Under the pieces are notes generated by a model that was given only the letters and a program-made list of their open reading frames with translations, did not search any database and was not told where the DNA came from. The position numbers were made by a program, and so were the translations under genes. A DNA stretch of 64,000 nt from JAKQDH01 sp029558835 (GTDB taxonomy: Bacteria; Planctomycetota; Phycisphaerae; UBA1845): positions 10,559-74,558 of the forward strand of contig DAOQSN010000028.1 in assembly GCA_035356615.1 (NCBI GenBank), in the 5' to 3' direction. Shown here piece after piece: positions 52,992 through 61,500 of this stretch (its first letter is position 1; each line of letters starts with the position of its first letter).

Positions 52992-53309
52992 ATGAGCGTG
53001 GTCAGTGCCGATCTGCTGCCGCCGCCACTACCCCCGCCGGAGGCCTCGATCGCGGAAGCCTTCGCCACGGTCGATGCCCGCATGGGTGCGTGGTCCCATG
53101 CCGTGCAGGAGGCAGTCGCCGTACTGGCGGCGCGTGAGGAGCGCCAGGCGGAGTACGCTCGCCGGGTTATCGGCTACGCGGCGGCGTTGCGCGGCGTGCT
53201 GGACCGGATGAGGACGCGAATGAGCGAGGCGCGCTCGGCACCGCAGCGTGCGGAGCGTTGCCCCGACGATCACGATGGCGAATCGAGAGCGCTGAACGAC
53301 GCGCGGTGA
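52992..53309 (+). CDS. Small helical protein, first gene of the GTPase cluster
   Basis: A protein of 105 residues: a proline-rich start (LLPPPLPPPEASIAEAFATV) then one long helix (ARMGAWSHAVQEAVAVLAAR, EERQAEYARRVIGYAAALRG, VLDRMRTRM). No signal peptide or membrane segment. It lies 24 bases before a long coiled-coil gene and probably forms part of the same complex. No family recognised. Confidence 0.6.
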   Translation: MSVVSADLLPPPLPPPEASIAEAFATVDARMGAWSHAVQEAVAVLAAREERQAEYARRVIGYAAALRGVLDRMRTRMSEARSAPQRAERCPDDHDGESRALNDAR

Positions 53310-53333
53310 CGTACGCGAGAAGAAGGGCAGGCG

Positions 53334-54464
53334 ATGCACCGGCAGGCCAAACCAACGGTGAGCGCGGGGACGCAGGACGCTGAGGTCGGCGCGGCGGGGC
53401 TGCAAGCCCTCGGGCGGGACGTCATCGCTGCGCTCCAGACCGTGCGCGAACTGCTCGAAGCACGGGCGGACGTGCTCGAAGCCAGCCGGGCCGCTCTCGA
53501 GGAACATCACCACCGCCTGAGCGCGGAAGCCGAGCGGCTGGCGGCCCAGGAGTCGGAGCGGTCGGCCCAGCTCGAACAGCGGGAGGCCGAGCTGGGTCGA
53601 CGTGAGCGCCTGCTAGAGGAGGTCAGTGTCCGGGGTTCGGAGCTGGAGACGCAGTGGGCCCAGCGCGAGCGGAGCCTGACGGAGCAGCAGCGGGAAGTGG
53701 AGGCCCGGCTGGCGGAATTGCGGGCCCAGCAGACCGCCCAGCAGCAGAACGAGGAAACGTTGCAGCGGCGCGAACTGAGCTTGCGCGACGAGCAGGCGAA
53801 GTTCGAGACGGCCGCAGGCGAGCTGGAGACGGCACGCCGGCGTCTTGCCGAGGAGCAGGCCGAATGGGAGGCGACGCAGGGCGAACTGCGTCAGGCACGC
53901 CAGGACCTCGAACGCGGGCGAGCGGAGCTGGACCAGGAACGCCGGAAACTCGAGCAGCAGGAAAGCGACGTGGCTGCCCAGCACGCGGCGCTCGCGGAAC
54001 AGCAGGCTCAGCTCGCGAAGCAGGAGGCGACCCTGGCAGAGGAGCAAAATGCCCTCGCCGCCGAGCGGGAGGTCTTGAACCGCGCGGAAGCGCAGCTCAA
54101 GTCGCAGGCGGGCGATGTAGCGGAGCAAACGGCCGACCTCGAACGACGGGAGAAGCAGTTCGAAAGCCAGCACGCGCAGCTCGCCGCGCTGCAGCGTGAA
54201 TGGCAGGAGAAGATGGGCGAGCTGGAGGCGGCGCAGGCGGCTCTTGCCGATCTGCGCGGGCAGTTGGAGCGGGAGCTGGCCAAAGTGGCCGAGCAGCGCA
54301 ACGACGTGCTCACCAAGTGCGAGCAGGGCGGCACGCCTTCCGGGAAGGGAGGCGACGCGACTGGCGAGGCGCTGACACCCGCCCAGCAGGCGGCCCGGGA
54401 GTCGGTCGAGCGCTTCCAGAAGCTCTGCCGGGACGCGCGGCGCCGCGCCATCGGCGCCGGGTAG
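53334..54464 (+). CDS. Long coiled-coil protein of the GTPase cluster
   Basis: A protein of 376 residues. Residues ~25-320 are an almost unbroken coiled coil rich in Glu, Arg, Gln and Ala (EAERLAAQESERSAQLEQRE, RERSLTEQQREVEARLAELR, ERREKQFESQHAQLAALQRE). The C-terminus is a short helix (AQQAARESVERFQKLCRDAR). It resembles structural or scaffold proteins and not a known enzyme. AGAAGGGCAGGCG precedes the ATG. The repeated part could allow length changes by recombination. Confidence 0.7.
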   Translation: MHRQAKPTVSAGTQDAEVGAAGLQALGRDVIAALQTVRELLEARADVLEASRAALEEHHHRLSAEAERLAAQESERSAQLEQREAELGRRERLLEEVSVRGSELETQWAQRERSLTEQQREVEARLAELRAQQTAQQQNEETLQRRELSLRDEQAKFETAAGELETARRRLAEEQAEWEATQGELRQARQDLERGRAELDQERRKLEQQESDVAAQHAALAEQQAQLAKQEATLAEEQNALAAEREVLNRAEAQLKSQAGDVAEQTADLERREKQFESQHAQLAALQREWQEKMGELEAAQAALADLRGQLERELAKVAEQRNDVLTKCEQGGTPSGKGGDATGEALTPAQQAARESVERFQKLCRDARRRAIGAG

Positions 54465-54479
54465 ACGCCGGGTCGCCCT

Positions 54480-54650
54480 GGGGGACGGGTGGCCCAGGTC
54501 CTGTGGACCTGGGGGACTGATGAACGACGCACGCGTGCCCGCGTGGAAAGGCCCCGTGCCGCGCGACTGCTGTCGCGGCGAAGCGCGGCACGCGGCGGGG
54601 CGTAAAGCCCCGAGACCTTTGCGTCGGCCACGGGGGGCCGACGCTACCGC
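54480..54650 (+). repeat. R3 and R4 repeats with a hairpin
   Basis: An R3 unit (GGCCCAGGTCCTGTGGACCT then GGGGGACTGATGA) at 54490-54523 is followed by a hairpin (CGTGCCGCGCGACTGCTGTC then GCGGCGAAGCGCGGCACGCG) at 54556-54595 and an inverted R4 unit (GCGTCGGCCACGGGGGGCCG then ACGC) at 54621-54647. These fill the gap between the second and third genes of the GTPase cluster. Confidence 0.65.
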
Positions 54651-54722
54651 GGTGACGGATTGCCGAATGACGCTATGCAGCAGCCCTGCCGCAGGAGCGG
54701 GGCGGAACCCGAGGGACAAGCT

Positions 54723-55727
54723 ATGGGTTTGAAACTGTTCTCGCGCAAGTCAGAGAGTACTTGTCCTGCGCCTTCTCCGTTGGCGCCGGTCGCGCGGTCG
54801 GAGTACGACCCGGCCGGGGCGGTGGCGTTGGCTGAAGATCCGGTCGCGCGGGCGCTGCAGCTGGAGCGTTACGGCCTGCTGCTGCGCGAGCCGCAGCGTT
54901 GGGCGGGTTCGCCCGGCGCCGACGAGGCGTTGCGGGCGGCCGGCCGGGCCGTGGATGACCAGTTCGCGTTGGTGCCGGACGGCTTCGTTGCCCTGCCCCA
55001 GAGCGTGTACGACTACCCCGGCGCGCCGGAACTGGACTGCGAGACGCCAGCGTTTCTACTGGCCAAGTACGCGGTTACCAACGCTCAGTTCCAGAAGTTC
55101 GTGGACGCCGGCGGGTACGAGGAGCTGGAGCTCTGGCCGCAGGACGTCTGGCCACACCTCATTGATTTCAAGGACCAGACCGAGCAGCCCGGCCCGCGCT
55201 TCTGGCGCCGTGGTCGGCATGATCGTCGGCGGGCGGATCATCCGGTCGTCGGCGTAAGCCACTATGAGGCGTCCGCGTATGCGCAGTGGGCGGGTTATCG
55301 GTTGCCCACCGAGGCGGAATGGCAGATGGCCGCGAGTTGGCGAATCCGCAGCAGTGCCCACGTGTGGCGGCGGTATCCGTGGGGCGACGCGTTGGAGCTG
55401 CGGCGGTGCAACCTGTGGGCGTCGAGCGTCGGGGACACGGTTCCGGTGACGGGTTACCCGCAGGGGGCGGCCCCCAATGGTGTGCTGCAACTGGTGGGCA
55501 ACGTCTGGGAGTGGACGGCCTCCGATTTCGCGGTGATTGACGAGAACGGGCAGCCGGTCGTCGGCGACATGCTGATGAAGGCGGTGCGGGGTGGGGCATT
55601 TGACACGTACTTCCCCGCACAGGCGACCAGTGCGTTCCGCACGGGCGTGGCCTGTCTGATCCGGGCGCACAACGTCGGGTTCCGCTGCGCGCTGGACTTG
55701 CAGACGAGGCAGGGTGAAGCGGGCTGA
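54723..55727 (+). CDS. Formylglycine-generating-enzyme-fold protein
   Basis: A protein of 334 residues. Residues ~85-330 form an FGE-sulfatase domain: LAKYAVTNAQFQKFVDAGGY, HPVVGVSHYEASAYAQWAGY, RLPTEAEWQMAASW, YPWGDALELRRCN, GNVWEWTASDFA, VRGGAFDT and HNVGFRCALD. True FGE oxidises cysteine in sulfatases, using a pair of cysteines that I do not see in the usual place; many FGE-fold proteins are instead binding modules of conflict or signalling systems. The gene lies between the coiled coil and the GTPase, which fits the second role. The start is the ATG after GAGGGACAAGCT. Confidence 0.8.
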   Translation: MGLKLFSRKSESTCPAPSPLAPVARSEYDPAGAVALAEDPVARALQLERYGLLLREPQRWAGSPGADEALRAAGRAVDDQFALVPDGFVALPQSVYDYPGAPELDCETPAFLLAKYAVTNAQFQKFVDAGGYEELELWPQDVWPHLIDFKDQTEQPGPRFWRRGRHDRRRADHPVVGVSHYEASAYAQWAGYRLPTEAEWQMAASWRIRSSAHVWRRYPWGDALELRRCNLWASSVGDTVPVTGYPQGAAPNGVLQLVGNVWEWTASDFAVIDENGQPVVGDMLMKAVRGGAFDTYFPAQATSAFRTGVACLIRAHNVGFRCALDLQTRQGEAG

Positions 55728-55734
55728 GGAAGTC

Positions 55735-55846
55735 ATCAGTCATCAGTTATCAGTTGTCAGATTGCAGTTGTTAGCGTTCCGCTTTCGGCTGGCAGCCGGG
55801 AACTGACAACTGAGGACTGAAAACTGATAACTGGAAGCTGACAAGT
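55735..55846 (+). repeat. CAGTTATCAGTTGTCAG inverted low-complexity repeat
   Basis: Left arm TCATCAGTTATCAGTTGTCAG and right arm CTGACAACTGAGGACTGAAA then ACTGATAACTG are near inverse complements and can pair over about 17-20 bases with a 40-base loop. It has the same low-complexity character as the flhA upstream tracts. It lies 58 bases before the GTPase gene. Confidence 0.65.
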
Positions 55847-55903
55847 TCCAGCAAAGGTACGGCGGGCCGTACCTGCTGATCGCCGCTGTGAGAGGGTCAA
55901 CAC

Positions 55904-56788
55904 GTGAGCACGACCTACGCTACGACGCACGGTACGACTTGTCTGATCTGCGCGACAGAGAACCCGGCCGACGCGGCGCTGTGCGCTACTTGTGCCGCGC
56001 CCTTGGCACTGGTGCGGGACGTGGCCGCCCAGGAGCGGGAACCGCGCATCGTCAGCGTCATCGGGGAAAGCAACGTCGGCAAGACGGTGTACCTGGGCTT
56101 CCTGCTGGACATGCTGGCGCAGCGGGCGGGCAGCTTCGAGGCCGTGCCGAAGGGGGCCTACTCCGTCGATTTGCAGCAGAACGTCATCATCCACATGGCT
56201 CATCGCATGTTCCCGCCCAAGACGCCGATGGAGGCCAACCAGTGGTACTGGGCGTACTACCAGGTCTGCCGGCGGGACCGCAAGGCGAAATGGGTGGACC
56301 TGGTAATGCCGGACATGGCCGGCGAGTCGCTGGCGGCCGAGGTGGCCAACCCCGAGACCTTCCGCGTGATCCGCGATCTGGTGGGCAAGTCGGCGGGCCT
56401 GATGCTGCTGGTTGATGCGGCCCAGGCGGCCAACGGGGCGTCGCAGCCGGACTTCTTCGCCGTCAAGATGCTCAGCTACGTGGACTCGCTGCGCGGCGGC
56501 AAGGCCGACGAGCGGGTGGAGACGCCGCTGGCGATCATCCTCTGCAAGGGCGACTACTGCCCGGAATGCTTTGACGACCCGCGCCGGTTCGCGCAGGCGA
56601 ACCTGAACCGCGTGTGGAACCTGTGCGAGAGTCGGTTCTCGAACGTCGAGTTCTTCGCGTGCAGCGTGGTGGGGTCGCTGGCGTACGCGACGGCCGGCAA
56701 CAACGGGGAATACGTGGTGCCGATTCCGTTGCACACCGCCCTGCATGGGGTGTTGGAGCCGTTTCAGTGGATCGTCGACCGGATCTAA
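55904..56788 (+). CDS. Zinc-ribbon TRAFAC-type GTPase
   Basis: A protein of 294 residues. An N-terminal zinc ribbon (CLICATENPADAALCATC at 13-30) is followed by a GTPase domain: P-loop GESNVGKT at 54-61, G3 DMAG at 137-140 (VDLVMPDMAGESL), and G4-like CKGD at 214-217 in place of NKxD. No membrane segment. Similar GTPases are known from predicted bacterial conflict systems in which the GTPase is encoded next to GAP1-type proteins, as here. The substrate or target is unknown. It ends five bases before the next gene. Confidence 0.75.
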   Translation: MSTTYATTHGTTCLICATENPADAALCATCAAPLALVRDVAAQEREPRIVSVIGESNVGKTVYLGFLLDMLAQRAGSFEAVPKGAYSVDLQQNVIIHMAHRMFPPKTPMEANQWYWAYYQVCRRDRKAKWVDLVMPDMAGESLAAEVANPETFRVIRDLVGKSAGLMLLVDAAQAANGASQPDFFAVKMLSYVDSLRGGKADERVETPLAIILCKGDYCPECFDDPRRFAQANLNRVWNLCESRFSNVEFFACSVVGSLAYATAGNNGEYVVPIPLHTALHGVLEPFQWIVDRI

Positions 56789-56793
56789 GCAAG

Positions 56794-58134
56794 GTGAGAC
56801 CGGCGCCGCCGGGGCTCCCGCGTGGACAACCAGGGGCCGCGCCGCCGGTGCCGCTTGGTCCGCCGGTGATCGGACCCAAGTCGCGACCGGTGACGCCGGT
56901 GACGCCGGCGCCGCCCGTTGCGCCACCGGCGTCAACAGGCAGGCCGCTTGTTCCGCCGCGCCCGGCCGTGCCCCATCCGCCCGCGCAGCCCGTGCCGGCA
57001 CCGCCGGGGATCCCGCGCAGCGCTCGTCTTGCGAGCGTCATCCCGGGCGCACCGCCGCTACCCGCGCCGCAGCCGTCGACCGGGTGCGTACTGGCGGAGC
57101 AGGCGATCTTCACGTCGCTGCCGTCGGTCATGGGGGAGGGGTATCGCATCGTGGCCGTCAGTGCCGGGTTGCGCCCGAACGAGAAGACCGAGATCACGCG
57201 GCGTTGCCCGTCGCACGAGGGGTTATGCGACCCCGGGCCCGACGCGGTGGGGTTGCTGACGTTCGCGCTGGCGGGGGGACGTTACTGTGTGGGGCACGCG
57301 CGGAAGGCCGGGCTGGAGCACACCGGCAGGGGCGGGGAACGCATCCTGACGCATTCCGTCGTGCTGGACCGCGAGGCGTTTCGTCAGTTTGACTGCGACC
57401 CCTTACGCGTGCATGCCGTTCTGGCGCAGGTGCGGCTGCCGATGTTGAGCGGCGAGGCGGCTCAGGCGCTGCCGCAGCTTGCCCTGCCGTTACACCCGGC
57501 AGTAGGGGGGCGGAGCCGGTCGTGGACGGGGGCCGGGCTGACGCTCGTGGGCGAGCAGGATCGCGCAGGGTTGGCGATCTTCGTGTCGGAACTGCTTCGC
57601 CCGGACGCGGTCCCCTGGATCGTCGTGGGCGTGCAGTCGCCGCTCGCCTGGTTGGAGTTCGTGCTGGCGGCCCTGCCGCTGGCGCTCCGCGAGCGACTCT
57701 CGGTGTCGGTGGGGATACGCTATGCCCTGGCGCGGCAGGTGCAGATTGCGCTCATTCCGCCGGATGATGGGCAGACGCAACGGGTGATTCGCGGTCACAG
57801 CGTGCGCTGGTTTGACTGGCCGGTGCCGCCCGCGGATGCCGGTATGCCGTGCACCGCGTGGATCAATCTGGTGCAGCGCTGGCTGCGTGAAGGGCGCCGG
57901 GATGAACTCATGCGTCTGACCGAGGTCATCCCCGCGGGCGTCGGGCCGGTTGGGCTGGAGCGCCTGGCCGACATCGCGGAGGACTACGATCAGCTCGAAA
58001 CCGTCCGCCGCATGCCCAACCCCGGCGTCCGCGAGCGGATCCTCCAGAAGTACGTCGGCTACAGTCCCGCCAACGCGGCGGAGGCACTGCTCGTCAAGCC
58101 GATCTGGGAAGCCGGTCGGCCGGCTGCGTCTTGA
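56794..58134 (+). CDS. GAP1-like GTPase-associated protein
   Basis: A protein of 446 residues from a GTG just after the GTPase stop. Residues 1-96 are extremely rich in proline. From about 98 a domain begins AEQAIFTSLPSVMGEGYRIV and continues with AVSAGLRPNEKTEITRRCPS, LLTFALAGGRYCVGHARKAG and RILTHSVVLDREAFRQFDCD; I read this as the GAP1 N-terminal domain. The rest (PWIVVGVQSPLAWLEFVLAAL, VSVGIRYALARQVQIALIP) fits a GAP1 middle part, weakly. These names come from computational work on NTP-dependent conflict systems; no biochemical role is firm. The five-base gap and opposite domain types suggest the two proteins act together. Confidence 0.68.
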   Translation: MRPAPPGLPRGQPGAAPPVPLGPPVIGPKSRPVTPVTPAPPVAPPASTGRPLVPPRPAVPHPPAQPVPAPPGIPRSARLASVIPGAPPLPAPQPSTGCVLAEQAIFTSLPSVMGEGYRIVAVSAGLRPNEKTEITRRCPSHEGLCDPGPDAVGLLTFALAGGRYCVGHARKAGLEHTGRGGERILTHSVVLDREAFRQFDCDPLRVHAVLAQVRLPMLSGEAAQALPQLALPLHPAVGGRSRSWTGAGLTLVGEQDRAGLAIFVSELLRPDAVPWIVVGVQSPLAWLEFVLAALPLALRERLSVSVGIRYALARQVQIALIPPDDGQTQRVIRGHSVRWFDWPVPPADAGMPCTAWINLVQRWLREGRRDELMRLTEVIPAGVGPVGLERLADIAEDYDQLETVRRMPNPGVRERILQKYVGYSPANAAEALLVKPIWEAGRPAAS

Positions 58135-58206
58135 CCTTGCATTTCCTTCGAGGCAATCCACGCAACTGAGCAGCTCCACCGAACGGCCATACCGGCTGGC
58201 GGTTTA

Positions 58207-58303
58207 GGGTGGCATGGCCAAGCGCAGCGCCGCCATGCGCTCGTCTGGACACGCGTCGCCGCGAACCCGGCATGCCGGCGCCTTTGGCTTGGGCATGTCA
58301 CCC
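58207..58303 (+). repeat. R1 dispersed repeat, full copy
   Basis: Starts GGGTGGCATGGCCAAGCGCAG and ends GGCTTGGGCATGTCACCC, with an internal GGCATGCCGGCGCC. It is in the same orientation as 23928-24032. A further related fragment (GATGCCGGCCTGCC and CTTGGGCATGGCACTCCGCC) follows at 58334-58386. Together they fill much of the 458-bp gap before the cytochrome c gene. Confidence 0.75.
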
Positions 58304-58592
58304 TGCCTGTCCCACTGCCCCCTTCTGTTCAGGGATGCCGGCCTGCCTGACGCGGCGTGACCTGGGGCTTGGGCATGGCACTCCGCCGGCCGCAGCCCGC
58401 TGCCTGGTGCTCCGGCGTGACGCCCGGTGGTCGTCGCAGTTGCAGCAGCGTGCCGTGGCTGCCCGCGCCCACTGGTGAGCGCCATTTCGCAACGTTGACA
58501 TTCCCGCCCCTGCCGCTACAAGTACGCACTTCCCGCGCTCCGTGGGGCAGCGTGGCGAGCCGGGAAACAGGCAGGCCGGAGGTATCAGGTTC

Positions 58593-61500
58593 ATGACGGA
58601 CATAACGCATTCCCTGCTTCGCACGCTCGGCTCGCTGTGGCTGGCGGCCGTCATTCTGGTGTTGCTCTCCATTGCGATGGCCTGCGCGACGGTGCATGAA
58701 GCGGCGCACGACACGGAGCACGCGCTGGCGGCGTTCTACAAGTCCAACTGGTTTGTGTCGTTGTTGGGTCTGTTGGGCGTGAACCTGCTCGCTTCGATTC
58801 TGGTCCGCTACCCATTCTCGCGGCCTCAATTCGGGTTCCTGGTGACCCACGTGGGCATTCTGGTGACGCTGGGCGGTGCGTTGGTTACCGAGCGCTGGGG
58901 CACCAACGGACGGATCGGCTTCCTCGAAAGTGAGACGGTGACCGCGTTTGCCGACGCCGACCGGTCGACCGTCGTGGTGACGAACCTCAAGACGAAGGCC
59001 GTGACCGAGTGGCCGCTGGAGGGGTGGGCGTTTCAGGCCGTTGAGGCTGTGGATCGGCCGCGAACCGTGCCCCTGACGATTGAGGGGACCCGCCTGGCGG
59101 TGGAGCGTTACCTGCCCGATGCCCGCGTGACGGAAGAGGTCGTGGACGACAATCCGCTGCCGGCACCGGCGCTGGAGGTGTCGCTCTCGGGCAATGGCAC
59201 GGACGGACCGGTGTGGCTGCCGGCCGGGCAGGATGTCCGGTTAGGTTCGCTCGTGGCGTCGTTCCGGGTTGTGGACCGGACTGAGTTGGAGACGCTGCTG
59301 GCCTTGCCGGGGGATGCGGCGGCATCGGAATCCGCCGGTTCCGAGATTCTCGTACGCGTCGAGGTGGAGGGGACGACGCGCGAGTTCCCGCTGCCGGCAG
59401 TGCTGGAGCAGGCGCAACCGATTGCCGAGACGGGTTACACGATCAAGGTGCTGCGTTACCTGCCGCACGCGCAGGTGGGTGCGCAGGGCGGGCTGACGAA
59501 CGTCTCGGATCGCCCGGAGAACCCCGCCATCGAGGCGGAAGTGACCGGGCCGGACGGTCCGCAACGCAAGCTCGCTTTCGCCCGCTTTCCCGACTTTGGG
59601 GAGATGCACGGCGGGAGCGATGCCGGGCCGAGAGTCACGCTGGTCATGCAGACTCCAGTCGGTGCCGGGCAGGATGCCGCAGGGGCGCCGCTGCAAGTTC
59701 TCGGTACTGCCGACGGTGAGTTGTACGCGCGCTTCTGGGCCGAGGGCAAAGTCAGCGTGCATCCGATTGTGTTGGGCACGCCGCTGGAGTCGCCGTGGCA
59801 CGGGCTGAAGTTCAACGTGCTGCGCCGTTTCGAGCATGCCCGGCAGCGGCAGGTCGTGGAGCCGGTGGAACCGGTGCGGGACACGCGCATGCCGGCGCTC
59901 CTGGTGCGCGTCGATGACGTTGCGGGCGCGCGTGAGGTGTGGCTGTCGAAGTACGCCGCCGCGACGATCGACCTGGACGGCGTGCCCCACCAACTGCGTT
60001 ATGGTGACCGCGAGGTAGCACTCGGCTACGAGCTGAAACTGGACCGTTTTCATCTGGGGGTCTACCCCGGGGGGCGCCGGCCGCGGTCGTTCGAAAGCCA
60101 CGTCACCATCACCGATCCGGCCACCGGGCAGGCGCTCAGCCGGATGATCAGTATGAACAACCCGTTGAAGTACGGGGGGTACGTCCTGTTTCAGTCCAGC
60201 TACCGTGAGGGGCAGCGCGGCGGTCGTTCGGCCAGCTTTCTGAGCGTCGCGCGCGATCCGGGTCAGCCGATCACGTTCACGGGCTACATCGCGACGCTGG
60301 CGGGGATGTTGTGGGTGCTGGTGACGCGGATGGCGTCCCACCGCCGGCGGCTGCAGGCGGTCGCGGGCGAGGCAATGCCGGCGCCGGGTGCGTTTGTCAA
60401 CGTTGAGGTGCCCGCGCACGCCCCCGGGCATCCGTCGCCCCGGGTGCCGGTTGTGCTGTTGCTGTTGTCCCTGGGTTGCGTTGCGGCCGTCCACGCCGAC
60501 GAGGCGAAGCTGCCCGCCTTGCTCGATCTCACGACGGTGCGCGCCCTGCCGGTGCAGCATGACGGGCGGTGGATGCCACTCGACACCGTCGCCCGCGACC
60601 TGGTGCGTTCGGTGACCGGGACGTCGGATTTCCGCGGGCAGGACCCGGTGCTCGCGCTGCTGGCGTGGACGTTCGACCCCATCACCTGGATGGACGAGCC
60701 GCTCATCCCGATCGGCAACCCCGAACTCCGGGCGGAGTTGGAGCTGCCCGCGGAACAGTCGGTATTTTCCTACAGCGACTTGGTTAACCATGACCGTTTC
60801 CGCCAACTGGTGGACGAGGCGATGCATGTCCAGGGGCGTAAGCCCGACCCTCTGGAATCCAAGGTCAGTGGCATCTATGAGAAGTTGCTCCTCTTGGACG
60901 AGGCGTTCGGTGGGCAGAGCATTCGGCTGCTTCCGCACCCGACGGACCGCCTGGCTGCGTGGCGTCCCATCGAGTTGCCCATGCGGGCGGACGCCACGCC
61001 GCGGGACACTCTGCATGAGGCGTGGAAGCACCTGCGGACGGCGTTTCTGGTCGATGACGGGCCGGCCTTCACGGCCGTGGCGCAGAAGTTGGCGACGGAA
61101 CTGGCGGCCCTGCCGGCCGCGTATCGGCCGCCGCCGCAGCGCCTGGCACTGGAGCTGCGCTACAATGGTCTGAGACCGTTTCACCGGGCATCGCAGATTA
61201 TGATCATTGGAGCGGCGCTTGGCGCCTTGGCCATGTGGGTGCGGAGACGCTGGTTCGACGCGCTGGCGGTGCTGGGTTTGCTGGCGGGCTTCTTCATGCT
61301 CAGCTATGGGCTGTACCTGCGCTGGCAGATTGCGGGACGCATCCCGGCCACCAATATGTATGAATCGCTGCTGTTCCTAAGCTGGGGGATGGGCGCGTTT
61401 GCGATCCTGGCCTGGTTCTTCATGCGTCTGCGGATCGTGCCGCTGACCGCCTCATTCATGGGCGCGCTGGCGCTCTACATTGCCGACGTTGTACCGGGGC

